A DNA stretch of 41,891 nucleotides from Planctomycetaceae bacterium (lineage in GTDB: Bacteria > Planctomycetota > Planctomycetia > Pirellulales > Pirellulaceae), in NCBI GenBank assembly GCA_021298315.1, contig JAJTFC010000046.1, positions 1 through 41,891 of the forward strand, given 5' to 3'. Below, in pieces: positions 14,239 to 22,580 of this stretch (its first letter is position 1; every line of letters starts with the position of its first letter). A model generated the notes under the pieces. It was not told where the DNA came from. It searched no databases and worked only from the letters and a program-made list of their open reading frames with translations. Made by a program: the position numbers and the translations under genes.

Positions 14239-16518
14239 ATGCGTGAATGGGCAAGTCCTTACTCGTTTTGGATCTACTTGCTTTTGGCAGGTGGAATCGC
14301 AGCACTGCTGGCGATCGCTTATAGAACGGCGACCTCAGATCGCTTGAGAAGATGGTGGCTATTTGTTCCCCGTTTGCTGGTGCTAGGGTTGCTTTTGGCG
14401 ATCTTGCTTAATCCTGTGCATCGAAGCGAGCAGCGTTTACCTGAGCAACCAGGACAGGTTCATTTCCTGGTGGATGTTTCGCGAAGCATGGCACTTGAGC
14501 AACCCCAGAGTCGGATGCTTCAGGCGCAGCAGTCGATCGCGACGGCTTATCAATCCTTGAGTGCGATAGACAATCCACCCCGAGTGCAGATGTATCGGTT
14601 TGGCAATCAGCTTTCGAGCGTTTCTAATCCTGGGGAGCTCAAGCCTACCGATAACACGACGCTCTTGGCCGATGCGCTCGAGCAGTTACCGAGTCGTTTT
14701 TCGAGAGACTTGCCAAGAGGAGTCGTAGTTTTTTCCGATGGGATGGTCGATGATGGCAAGCGTCTTGAGGAGGTATCGCGTGTTTATCGTGAGTTGGGTG
14801 TACCTATTCATGTTTTCCCTGTGGGCGATTCTAAAGTGCTCGGGGATGTTGCCATCGACGACCTCGTGGTTCCACCGCGCGTAGATCCAGGAGTGAGGGC
14901 TCCGATTCGTGGTGTGGTTCGCGGAACGGGCTTTGAGGGGAAAAGGATTGTTTTGGAAGTCAGGTCCGAAAACAATCCGTCCTTGCCACCCTTGGCAACG
15001 CTTCCGATTACGCTCAGCGATTCCCCCCAAGCTTTTGAAATGCTCGTCGAGGCGAAACCCGAGTATCGCGAGTTGGTTCTTCAAGCAGCACCTTTGGAAG
15101 GTGAGGCCTCGACACAAAACAACCGAATTCCGTTTCAACTGGTCAAATCCGATCGAATCTTGAGAGTGCTCTACATGGAGGGCTCGCCGGGTAATGAGTT
15201 TATATTCATTCGTGACGCTTTGATTGAGGATAAAGACATCGAGTGCGTTTCGATGGTTGTCGACCAGCAGTACGTGCAGCGCCCGAGACTTATGCGGGTC
15301 GATGACTCCTACCGGGGATTCCCAACCACCCGAGAAGAGTTATTCAAGTTCGATTGCGTGATTTGCAGTGACATTTCGATTGGTGCTTTCACCAAGGAAC
15401 AACTTGAATGGACCGTCGAGTTGGTTGAGAAACGCGGTGGTGGGTTCGCGATGGTCGGGGGCCATACAAGTTTTGGAGCCGGGGGTTGGGATCAAACGGC
15501 TTGGGATCAGTTAATCCCTGTCGACATGCGAGGAGGGAAGCTAGGAAGTGGTTGGGTTGACCATCGGTTTAAGGTGAGTGTACCGACCGAGGAGTTATCG
15601 CACCCAATCTGGAAGATTGTTGATGACCCGGAGGAGAACAAACTAGCCATCCGTTCGATACCACCCTTCTTGGGTACGAATTACATGCAACGGCTCAAGC
15701 CCGCCGCGACGGTGCTTGCGGTTTCTGCGGATTCGATTCCTCAGGTTGGAATTATGCCGATTTTTGCTTGCCAACCCTATGGTCGTGGCAGGACCTTTGC
15801 TTTTGCTCCCGATTCGACGGCGGCTTGGGGAAGCTACTTCGAGACCGTTTGGGGGAAGGGGGACAATCGGTACTTCCGTCGTTTTTGGCGGAATGTGATC
15901 CGGTGGCTTACGGAGAACTCCGTTGGCGGAACCAAACGGCTAGTCTTTGAAACCGATCGAGTCATCTATCGTGAAGGCCAGCCGATACAAATAACCGCGT
16001 ACGCTTATGATGCGTCTCTCAAGGCGACCACCCAGTACGATGTCTACTCGGCGATTAAATCCAGCAGGCAAACCAAGTCGACCGATGAAGTTCCTGCGGT
16101 AGCTCTCCGTCCGCAGTCAACAACGTACTCTGGGACCATCGATAGGGAATCATGGAACGCGATCCATGATGAAGCGCAAGCCTCGGTGATCAAGCCCGTA
16201 GAAATTGAGTTGATCGCTTTGGAAAAAGGGAAAGAGATTGCGCGTGCAACGACGCGTGTGATGGTGCTACCGGATCTTCACGAATTGGTACAACCCAGGG
16301 CGGACAAAGAGACACTTGAGAATCTAGCAAAATCCACTGGGGGAATGTCCCTGCGTAGCGTTCCGGAACTAACGGAATTGCTCAGTAAATTAAAATCGAT
16401 TCCAGGAGAAGCGGTTGTCAGTCGCCAACCTTTATGGGACACGACTTGGATGTGGATTTTGCTCGTAGCATTGCTTTCGATCGAGTGGATAATGCGTCGA
16501 CGATCCACCTACGCTTGA
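14239..16518 (+). CDS. VWA and glutamine-amidotransferase-like membrane protein
   Basis: 759 residues. Two membrane helices (about 10-28 and 42-60) precede a VWA domain with metal-site motif DVSRS at 79-83, TLLADAL, and VVFSDGMVDDG. An Ig-like segment follows, then a class I glutamine-amidotransferase-like fold (RVLYMEGSPGNEFIFIRDAL, FDCVICSDI, GGGFAMVGGHTSFGAGGWDQ). That fold shows no catalytic Cys nucleophile in the expected place. A final membrane helix (WMWILLVALLSIEWIM) lies near residues 733-748. It starts 9 bp after the previous gene and closes the operon, followed by a strong terminator. It is a paralogue in architecture of the BatA-type protein two genes upstream. Confidence 0.9.
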   Translation: MREWASPYSFWIYLLLAGGIAALLAIAYRTATSDRLRRWWLFVPRLLVLGLLLAILLNPVHRSEQRLPEQPGQVHFLVDVSRSMALEQPQSRMLQAQQSIATAYQSLSAIDNPPRVQMYRFGNQLSSVSNPGELKPTDNTTLLADALEQLPSRFSRDLPRGVVVFSDGMVDDGKRLEEVSRVYRELGVPIHVFPVGDSKVLGDVAIDDLVVPPRVDPGVRAPIRGVVRGTGFEGKRIVLEVRSENNPSLPPLATLPITLSDSPQAFEMLVEAKPEYRELVLQAAPLEGEASTQNNRIPFQLVKSDRILRVLYMEGSPGNEFIFIRDALIEDKDIECVSMVVDQQYVQRPRLMRVDDSYRGFPTTREELFKFDCVICSDISIGAFTKEQLEWTVELVEKRGGGFAMVGGHTSFGAGGWDQTAWDQLIPVDMRGGKLGSGWVDHRFKVSVPTEELSHPIWKIVDDPEENKLAIRSIPPFLGTNYMQRLKPAATVLAVSADSIPQVGIMPIFACQPYGRGRTFAFAPDSTAAWGSYFETVWGKGDNRYFRRFWRNVIRWLTENSVGGTKRLVFETDRVIYREGQPIQITAYAYDASLKATTQYDVYSAIKSSRQTKSTDEVPAVALRPQSTTYSGTIDRESWNAIHDEAQASVIKPVEIELIALEKGKEIARATTRVMVLPDLHELVQPRADKETLENLAKSTGGMSLRSVPELTELLSKLKSIPGEAVVSRQPLWDTTWMWILLVALLSIEWIMRRRSTYA

Positions 16519-16624
16519 GCCGCGTTGGATGAGTCTGATATGGTCATCGTGCAAGCTGCGAGGAGGGTAAATAAAACTTCGAATCAATCTCATGCGCCGA
16601 AGGTAGATGACGCGTCGGATCCTG

Positions 16625-16657
16625 CGGGGGCTCTGCCCCCGAACCCCGGGATTTTTT
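16625..16657 (+). terminator. Rho-independent terminator of the MoxR operon
   Basis: Stem CGGGGGC (16625-16631), loop TCT, stem GCCCCCG (16635-16641), then a short GC stretch and six T (16652-16657). The 7-bp perfect GC stem with a T-run, 107 bp after the last operon gene, fits an intrinsic terminator. Confidence 0.75.
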
Positions 16658-16754
16658 GCGCATAGACTCGGAAAATCATCTGTTCATTGAGCCCTAAACT
16701 ATTCCAATGATGGCGCAGGTTGAAACAGACAAAGGCTCTGTGGGGACACAACCT

Positions 16755-16962
16755 TCGATTCTTTTTTTGTGCGATTTGAGATGTGCGTAGTACGCCTTAA
16801 TCTTCTCGTTGTGGCCGATAGCGACTAGTGTGACCATAAACAAGATGGCTCTAACGTTGCCACGCCCTCCCATGATGAATCGCTTGCAATGGGTTTGAGC
16901 ACCGATGCAAATTGCGATATGACTTTCGCATCGATCTGATCGGTTTGCCCAAGCCCCAAAAG
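16755..16962 (-). pseudogene. IS110-family transposase remnant
   Basis: Two pieces of an IS110/IS116/IS902 transposase lie on the minus strand in different frames. At 16891-16962 the translation GLGQTDQIDAKVISQFASVL matches the N-terminal DEDD domain block 'g.laKTD.iDA.via.Fa'. At about 16755-16885 another frame reads KRFIMGGRGNVRAILFMVTL then KIKAYYAHLK, matching the C-terminal 'GGR..vR..LYm..l.A...np.ik.fY..L' block. The centre, with most of both domains, is deleted, and the C-terminal end is frameshifted again. It stops only a few bases before the first SUMF1-like codons of the next gene. Confidence 0.75.
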
Positions 16963-16982
16963 GGTTCACCAATCGCATTGGT

Positions 16983-17720
16983 ATGAAGTTGGTTTTGATC
17001 CCTTCTGGAACGTTTATCATGGGTTCACCAGCGGGCGAAGAAGGACGCAACGCCGATGAACTTCAACATGAGGTGACCATCAGCAAAGAATACTACATCG
17101 GGGCTTATGAAGTCACTCAGGCACAGTATCGTGTTGTGATGGGGCATAATCCAAGCAAATTTCAGGGCGTTGTCGTCGATCATGAGAATGCTACCCTACC
17201 CGTGGATACTGTAAGATGGGAGGATGCGGTGGAATTCTGCAGAAGACTCTCTGAGCTTGATCCAGAAGAGACTTCAGGAAAAGTCTATCGATTGCCCACT
17301 GAGGCCGAGTGGGAATATGCGTGCCGAGCCGGGAGCACAACCGTTTATTCGTTTGGAGATGAGAAGTCACTGGTTTCGGAATACGGTTGGTTTAACAATA
17401 ATAGTTCTTCAAGACCGCACACGGTGGGGCTCAAGGAAGCGAATGCTTGGGGACTTTACGACATGCATGGAAATGTCTGGGAGTGGTGTTGGGACAGATA
17501 TGGCGAATACCCCAATGAACCAATTGCAGATCCTCAAGGACCGGACCAGGGTTTGCGTCGAGTTCAGCGAGGTGGGAGTTACTTGCTCGGGTTCGAGGAT
17601 CTCTGCCGGTCAGCCTCTCGATTTGGTGCAGAATCAACTTACCGTAGAGCGGATATTGGCTTTCGTGTTGCGATGGATTTACTTGACAGTCCAAAGGTGC
17701 TAAAGGGATCGATTAAGTAA
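16983..17720 (+). CDS. SUMF1/FGE-like domain protein, 5-prime truncated
   Basis: 245 residues from the first ATG. The SUMF1 domain is complete from MKLVLIPSGTFIMGSP, with EVTQAQYRVVMGHNPSKFQG, YRLPTEAEWEYACRAG, WGLYDMHGNVWEWCWDRYGE and QRGGSYLLGFEDLCRSASR. It is close in sequence to the protein at 5041-5886. Upstream in frame the codons T-N-R-I-G still match the family (TNSIG), but they run directly into IS110 debris, and no signal peptide or lipobox is present. The copy has therefore lost its export signal, probably through the insertion, and may be a cytoplasmic or dead paralogue. As in the others, only the second formylglycine-enzyme cysteine is kept. Confidence 0.8.
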   Translation: MKLVLIPSGTFIMGSPAGEEGRNADELQHEVTISKEYYIGAYEVTQAQYRVVMGHNPSKFQGVVVDHENATLPVDTVRWEDAVEFCRRLSELDPEETSGKVYRLPTEAEWEYACRAGSTTVYSFGDEKSLVSEYGWFNNNSSSRPHTVGLKEANAWGLYDMHGNVWEWCWDRYGEYPNEPIADPQGPDQGLRRVQRGGSYLLGFEDLCRSASRFGAESTYRRADIGFRVAMDLLDSPKVLKGSIK

Positions 17721-17781
17721 TGAAGATGCGTTCCGAGTTTGTATCGACTATCTTCGAATTTCGCCTCCCCCGCGGATTTGA

Positions 17782-17863
17782 TACTCGTACTCGAAAGGAC
17801 GTGTTGGGATGTAGTTGAAGGCTGATCGCCTTGAATCGATTCAAACGTTTTCGAGTACGAGCA
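17782..17863. repeat. TACTCG inverted-repeat element, copy 1
   Basis: Left end TACTCGTACTCGAAA (17782-17796) and right end 17849-17863 are reverse complements at 14 of 15 positions. The 82-bp element contains TTGGGATGTAG (17804-17814). The right half (GATCGCCTTGAATCGATTCA onward) is nearly identical to that of the copy at 18451-18567. It looks like a miniature inverted-repeat element. Confidence 0.7.
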
Positions 17864-17948
17864 CGCAGCAGCCATTTAGAGCCGCAAACCATGCATGGAA
17901 AGCCTGTTGCGATATGGTATAAATGGTGAGGTATTTCAGAACTCCAGG

Positions 17949-18440
17949 ATGCCGACCGTAAGGCAGATCAAGGAATTTCATTTGCAGATTTGGGTTGATG
18001 CCGACGCTTGTCCTAAGATGATCAAGGATCTGCTATTTCGTGCAGCCATCCGGACCAAGACCATGCTAACGTTGGTTGCAAATCAGAGCATGGCAACCCC
18101 GAGGTCTGAATTCATTGCAGCTTTGCTTGTCCCGTCTGGGATGAACGTCGCTGATCGAAGAATCGTCGAATTGGTCCAACCAGGCGATCTGGTCATCACT
18201 GCCGACATTCCACTGGCGGCAGAAGTTGTGGCAAAAAATGGACTTGCTCTCGATCCCCGAGGAGAGCTCTATACGGTTTCGAACATTGGCCAAAGGCTTG
18301 CGATACGCAACCTACTCGACGAGTTGCGAGGGGGTGGCCATGTTGGTGGCGGCCCTCCTAATTTCAGCCCCAAGGATCTGCAGGCCTTTGCCAATCAACT
18401 CGATCGCTGGCTAACGGCAAAAAACAAGAAGAAATCGTAA
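17949..18440 (+). CDS. DUF188 (YaiI/YqxD) family protein
   Basis: About 163 residues from ATG 17949; the frame stays open to 17895. The family hallmark IWVDADACP follows about 15 residues from this start, and GDLVITADIPLAAEVVAKNG, ALDPRGELYT and the C-terminal block with GGGHVGGGPPNFSPKDLQAF are all present. This is a full-length member. YaiI/YqxD proteins resemble PIN-type nucleases in their conserved Asp residues, but their role is not established. Family members usually start two to four residues before IWVDADACP, so the first residues here may be an extension. The gene is bracketed by two same-orientation copies of the TACTCG element. Confidence 0.92.
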   Translation: MPTVRQIKEFHLQIWVDADACPKMIKDLLFRAAIRTKTMLTLVANQSMATPRSEFIAALLVPSGMNVADRRIVELVQPGDLVITADIPLAAEVVAKNGLALDPRGELYTVSNIGQRLAIRNLLDELRGGGHVGGGPPNFSPKDLQAFANQLDRWLTAKNKKKS

Positions 18441-18450
18441 CGACTGCTAC

Positions 18451-18567
18451 TAGCTACTCGAAGGGAAGTGTTGGGATGTAGTCGACATACGGACCAAATA
18501 CTGAGGTTCCAGCTTCCTTGAAAAGGAGATCGCCTTTAATCGATTCAAGCGTTTTCGAGTACGAGTA
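18451..18567. repeat. TACTCG inverted-repeat element, copy 2
   Basis: The left end is degenerate (TAGCTACTCGAA, 18451-18462) and the right end TTTCGAGTACGAGTA (18553-18567) is perfect. TTGGGATGTAG is at 18471-18481. It shares both flanks with copy 1 and differs by about 35 extra bases in the middle. It sits 10 bp after the DUF188 stop. Confidence 0.65.
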
Positions 18568-18605
18568 CCGCGAGGCTGAGCACGAAAAAGCCGAGCTTTT
18601 AACCA

Positions 18606-20174
18606 CTAAAATACATGAAGCTCCCTTTTTTCTTTACGAGAAACATTTAGGGAAAGAAGTAACACTGCGCCGGAACCGATGAGCAAAAGTCGTGAGTACG
18701 TCGCAAACAAGGTCATGCCATCGAGTAAAGCTATTTCGCCCGATAGTACTCCTTGTTGCATTGCCGGAAGCTTGGTCGTGATTAGCCCTAATGGCGATAT
18801 GATACAAGTTTCTCCAGTGGATGCACAGCGCACGAAAAACCGTCGTGTTTCAATCGCTCGAGATTGCGAAAGCAGGCGGTGCTGGCGAAGTGTAAAGGGA
18901 CTTTCGAACGCTGATCCATTGATCAAAGACACCAGGAGATTTGCGTTGCAGTGAACCAGTTCGATCGCTGCTTGTGGAATCATGTCTTCGTAGCACAGAA
19001 AGGTACCAATCCTGGCACCACTGAGACTGTTAAGAACAATCGGTTCCACGCCCGGATCGATCTGATCCTGCATGTCAAAAAATTTATCTAGGGCAGGAAT
19101 CCACTTCCCAAATGGTACGTATTCTCCGAACGGCATCAGGTGTCGTTTGTGGTAACGTCCCGTAATGCGCTCAGAGTCGCTAATGAGCATGGCTGTAACG
19201 TGCAAAACCTCTCGGCCTGACTCGTTTTTATTGAGATAGTTTTTTCCACCGACTAAGAGTTCGCAGTGCGGATTGGGCCAAGGACGAATGCCTTTCAACG
19301 GATGCTTCGATCGTAGGAAGGTAGCCTTTTGATCATCCAGTTGATTCAATGCCATATCCAGCGTACCTCCAGAGGACTCAGGCCAGCATATTAAATCCAC
19401 CTCGTCTTTGAGACTGTTTGAAAAAACCTGCATTTTGCCCAGGCTTTCCTCGAATCCCGGGTCAACCTGGACCATGCCTATCTTGAGGTGAGGCGAATCT
19501 GCGACGAATTGGTTCCAACGGTTCCATGCATAGGTGCAATAAACCGCATTGAGTGCTAATGCAAATAGGGGAAGCGTATGGGTAGGAGTGAGAAATCGGT
19601 TAGGCATCCAGACGTGGTCTTTGCTGCATGTGGCGATCGTAGAACCTACGGAAACAACCCAACCGGCGATCAGATAATCGATCACGGTTGTCCAACTCGA
19701 GCCGAAAACTTCAACTCCCTGAACCAGCCATGGAGCATTTAAGTATGGGAGTCCGGCTTTCCATGGGAAGATACTCGGAACCGTCGATTCCAGAAGAATC
19801 GTTATGGCGACCGACGGAACCCAAATCCAACGTAGATCGGTCGTGACTTTCGAGGCGAGCCAAAACCCTAATGCGAGCCTCATGCCGTCCCAAAGAATAA
19901 ACGGAATCGAAACGATCAAACCAAGCCAGTAGCTTGACGATAGCGAGTAGGCCATGGCCGCTGGAGACCAATGGAATGCGATTGCGATCGAGCAGGAACA
20001 CCACAGCCAAGTTAACCACAGGGAACTTAGATTTCCACTTCGTGTTACCAGATAGAACGCGAGTGATGTCCCCACAATTTTTAGGGGAAGCAAAAAACCC
20101 CAGAGCCAGGGAAAAGCAGTGCAAACTGTTGTGGATAGAACGAGTATCGCGCTGGTTAAAACTTGCCAAGACAT
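18606..20174 (-). CDS. lnt: Apolipoprotein N-acyltransferase
   Basis: 522 residues from ATG 20174; AAAGGTG lies 6 nt before it. The longer frame to 20318 would run through a hairpin and is unlikely. The N-terminal half is a bundle of membrane helices, and the C-terminal half is a nitrilase-like domain facing the periplasm. The catalytic triad can be placed as Glu266 (CWPES), Lys343 (YHKRHLMPFGEYVP) and Cys394 (GTFLCYEDMIP), close to Glu267, Lys335 and Cys387 of the E. coli enzyme. It adds the third acyl chain to the N-terminal cysteine of lipoproteins, and lipoproteins do occur here (for example 3848-4684). The C-terminus has a last membrane helix and a basic tail. Confidence 0.93.
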   Translation of the reverse strand: MSWQVLTSAILVLSTTVCTAFPWLWGFLLPLKIVGTSLAFYLVTRSGNLSSLWLTWLWCSCSIAIAFHWSPAAMAYSLSSSYWLGLIVSIPFILWDGMRLALGFWLASKVTTDLRWIWVPSVAITILLESTVPSIFPWKAGLPYLNAPWLVQGVEVFGSSWTTVIDYLIAGWVVSVGSTIATCSKDHVWMPNRFLTPTHTLPLFALALNAVYCTYAWNRWNQFVADSPHLKIGMVQVDPGFEESLGKMQVFSNSLKDEVDLICWPESSGGTLDMALNQLDDQKATFLRSKHPLKGIRPWPNPHCELLVGGKNYLNKNESGREVLHVTAMLISDSERITGRYHKRHLMPFGEYVPFGKWIPALDKFFDMQDQIDPGVEPIVLNSLSGARIGTFLCYEDMIPQAAIELVHCNANLLVSLINGSAFESPFTLRQHRLLSQSRAIETRRFFVRCASTGETCIISPLGLITTKLPAMQQGVLSGEIALLDGMTLFATYSRLLLIGSGAVLLLSLNVSRKEKRELHVF

Positions 20175-20260
20175 CGAAAACACCTTTGTATGAGTCGCCC
20201 TGCGAGATGTTCGGGCTAGATGGGACAGTCTCTCGCATGACAATATGATCCACTGAAACA

Positions 20261-20294
20261 GATGCCCCCGAATGCAATTACAATCGGGGGCATC
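20261..20294 (-). terminator. Hairpin downstream of the small secreted protein gene
   Basis: Perfect 10-bp arms GATGCCCCCG (20261-20270) and CGGGGGCATC (20285-20294) enclose a 14-base loop, 44 bp after the stop of the minus-strand gene at 20338-20718. The T-run behind it is weak (TGTTT), so termination strength is uncertain. It lies between that gene and lnt. Confidence 0.6.
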
Positions 20295-20337
20295 TCGATA
20301 AGAAAACCAATCGAACATTCAGCCGATGTCGTCTAGC

Positions 20338-20718
20338 TTAGTAAGCGACAAACACGTTGCCGTTCGTGAAGGCATACCTTAAGGTTTTAGCCTTACCAAT
20401 CGTAACATTGATGAGCGCATTGTTGACCATATCGGATGCCAAAACCGGAATGGTACCGGCAACAACTTTGGTATTCAATTCATTTCCAGGATTCACAATA
20501 ACGCCGCCAGCGGCTTCAATTTGCGCTTGGGTTGGTGCTGGTGGAAGTCCTTGAGCATTCGCAACTGCAGTTTGCCCAACGAAAACCGCAATGGGGACAG
20601 CTTTGTCATTGCGAACAATGATTGTGGCGTCCTTTTTCGCCCCGCCACTCCCCGCAAAGGAAGGAGATGCAAAAACCAACAAAGCTACTAATGCCATGAA
20701 CATTCGTCGACTAAACAT
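20338..20718 (-). CDS. Small secreted hypothetical protein
   Basis: 126 residues, not recognised. A clear signal peptide (basic MFSRRMF, hydrophobic MALVALLVFA, cleavage near SPSFA-GS) predicts export. The mature part of about 105 residues starts with a GSGGAKKD linker. It is beta-rich (ATIIVRNDKAVPIAVFVGQ ... LINVTIGKAKTLRYAF) with a Pro/Gln-rich segment in the middle, and ends in FVAY. It contains no cysteine and no known binding motif. It has its own hairpin terminator and stands between lnt and a DUF1559 gene, all on the same strand. The fold could be a small immunoglobulin-like sandwich, but that is inference. Confidence 0.7.
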   Translation of the reverse strand: MFSRRMFMALVALLVFASPSFAGSGGAKKDATIIVRNDKAVPIAVFVGQTAVANAQGLPPAPTQAQIEAAGGVIVNPGNELNTKVVAGTIPVLASDMVNNALINVTIGKAKTLRYAFTNGNVFVAY

Positions 20719-20849
20719 AATTTAAACCCTTCTAGTGAAAATTTTTACTAAACACATTAAATCTTTGGAGTAGCAATTTGACCCGAAATCACCTCTTTCT
20801 ATGGGTCCGAAACTAAGCTGAATCCGTTCGGAAAAGGACAATATCCCTT

Positions 20850-21641
20850 TCAGTCCTCGCTATTTCTGGTTGTCTCTCCGCCGTTTCTCGTACACCAAGC
20901 ACCAAGAACGCGGGTGTCTATGGATTTCGAAACCAGGTTCAACCGACCATCCATAAAGAGTGCATGTACGCCCGAGTGTTTTGAAATCATTCCATCTGAT
21001 TGGCTATCGTCTAAGCTTTGGTTTTGTGAAAAGCAGTTGCGCCCGCATGCCCAGCGCCCAGAGTTCTCCGAATTCCGATCGACCGACTCAGCGATGATGA
21101 TGGTGTTCGAGAACCCATCGGTAATGGCAGAAGGGCGCAGTGGATTTGGTTGATCTCGAACGCGTACGATGAGACTCCCACAACCAAACGCATCGTTTGC
21201 AGCCATGCCGAGAGAAAGGCCCGTCAGTCCACTCCCCTGAATGCCTCCGAAATCGATCTTTCCATCGAATATTTTCAAAGCGCTCGGACATCGACAAATA
21301 GCGATGTTTGCTTTAGCCACCGAGTGGTTGGATATTGGGTCGTCCCATTGTTTATTAAAATCAAAGCGCGCGAACAGTTTCATCTCTTCCACGTAAGGTA
21401 GGATATTGGAAGCCCATGAATGTTCCGTAGAAGAAAGTAGATCGTTTCCGATCGGAATCCTGCGCATGGCGGTTACGTAGTTATCGACTCCGAGCCCTAA
21501 ATTACGAAGATTGCTCGAGCAAGCAACGCGACGTGCAGCTTCCCTAGCCATCTGAACAGCTGGAAGCAAAAGGCCTGCAAGCAACCCAATGATCGCCATG
21601 ACGACGACTAGTTCAACAAGCGAAAAGGCTTTCCGTTGCAT
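20850..21641 (-). CDS. DUF1559 prepilin-like protein
   Basis: 263 residues. The N-terminus KAFSLVELVVVMAIIGLLAG then LLLPAVQMAREAARR is the type IV pilin/pseudopilin methylation segment followed by the characteristic start of DUF1559. The residue before the Phe is Ala rather than the usual Gly. The C-terminal part has the typical planctomycete DUF1559 features: ITDGFSNTIIIAESVDR and a late HSGVHALFMDGRLNLVS. These proteins are strongly expanded in planctomycetes and are presumed to be exported and processed by a prepilin peptidase; their function is not known. It is somewhat shorter than many family members (commonly 300 or more). Confidence 0.9.
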   Translation of the reverse strand: MQRKAFSLVELVVVMAIIGLLAGLLLPAVQMAREAARRVACSSNLRNLGLGVDNYVTAMRRIPIGNDLLSSTEHSWASNILPYVEEMKLFARFDFNKQWDDPISNHSVAKANIAICRCPSALKIFDGKIDFGGIQGSGLTGLSLGMAANDAFGCGSLIVRVRDQPNPLRPSAITDGFSNTIIIAESVDRNSENSGRWACGRNCFSQNQSLDDSQSDGMISKHSGVHALFMDGRLNLVSKSIDTRVLGAWCTRNGGETTRNSED

Positions 21642-21908
21642 TCTTAAATCTCGATCTGAATTTAGTGTTGGTCAGAACCTCGCTTATTTCTAGTACCCTT
21701 CCGAGGTATTGGCTATTAGCGCGATCGGAACAGAACCGGAACGCTTTAAGCTTTAAGTAGTCGACATCGTCTTGTTGTCAGCGATGGTGCGATAGGCCCC
21801 GGGCTGGTGGATTTCACCATGGCGTTTTCAGAGGTTTATTGATGAACGACAAGCCCACTGACAAGTTATCCTCAAGAGATGCAACAAGAGGAGGGATGAG
21901 GAGGGACA

Positions 21909-22580
21909 ATGAACAGACGCACGGTGAAATCCAATGGTCTATCGATTAGGAATCTGAGGAACCAACGAGGCTGGACACAGAGGGATCTTGCACGCCGAGC
22001 TGGGTATACGGAGCGATTGATTCGGAAGGCGGAGTCAGGTGGTGCATTAGATATTCAAACCGCGATGGATATTGCCGAAGCGTTATCGCAAGACCTGCGG
22101 AAAGTTTTTGTCGATGAGTTTTTTGCCGCTCGAGATCGCTTGACCATAGCCAAGAATTTCCTGGATGCATTTGCATTGTACGGGCGGGATATGGTAGCTC
22201 ACGTGAAGCATGATTTGACGATTGATTTTCGAGTGAGATTGGCAGCTTTTTCTCGATCATCCACCTGCTATCTGGATGATTGGTTTGGTTTAAACGGACT
22301 GCATCTGCTCTTGGATAGGATTGTCCGAGATTTTTCGATGGATGAGGGTGTAGCTGATCAGGCCTATACAGAGGGTGTTGATTTGGTTTCCGCTCGTTAC
22401 CGCCAAAAGCTTTGGTTTGCAGGTCATGCACTTGAGCCCTTTTGGGTTAATTTGCACTTTCGATTTGAGTCCGATAGGATTTCGACTTTAGAGGTCGACT
22501 ACGATACATTTGCTGTTTCGAGGATCTTCTCGAATTTGCAGAGGGATGAATCGCAACCGTATGAGTCATCTTCATCATGA
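21909..22580 (+). CDS. XRE-type regulator with SnoaL-like C-terminal domain
   Basis: 223 residues. A helix-turn-helix of XRE type occupies residues about 10-65 (SIRNLRNQRGWTQRDLARRA, YTERLIRKAESGG, TAMDIAEAL). The rest (AAFSRSSTCYLDDWFGLNGL, LWFAGHALEPFWVNLHFRFE, ISTLEVDYDTFAV) has the feel of an NTF2/SnoaL-like sandwich that could sense a small ligand. A strong ribosome binding site, GAGGAGGGA, lies 2-10 nt before the ATG. The extreme C-terminus (ESSSS) is encoded by a 16-bp tandem duplication. The next gene starts 12 bp after the stop, so they may be co-transcribed. The DNA-binding part is firm; the ligand domain is inference. Confidence 0.8.
   Translation: MNRRTVKSNGLSIRNLRNQRGWTQRDLARRAGYTERLIRKAESGGALDIQTAMDIAEALSQDLRKVFVDEFFAARDRLTIAKNFLDAFALYGRDMVAHVKHDLTIDFRVRLAAFSRSSTCYLDDWFGLNGLHLLLDRIVRDFSMDEGVADQAYTEGVDLVSARYRQKLWFAGHALEPFWVNLHFRFESDRISTLEVDYDTFAVSRIFSNLQRDESQPYESSSS

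Noticed and set aside
3848-17720. SUMF1 genes as sulfatase-maturing formylglycine-generating enzymes
   Set aside because: Only one of the two active-site cysteines is kept in all three copies, and no sulfatase is in the window.
20175-20318. N-terminal extension of the apolipoprotein N-acyltransferase
   Set aside because: It would pass through the terminator hairpin at 20261-20294, and the residues do not resemble the family; the numbering of the catalytic triad fits the shorter start.
21842-21949. Short leader frame (starting MNDKPTDKLSSRDATRGGMR) overlapping the start of the XRE regulator
   Set aside because: No ribosome binding site of its own, and its composition looks like read-through of the regulator's 5-prime region. 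A leader peptide is possible but unsupported.
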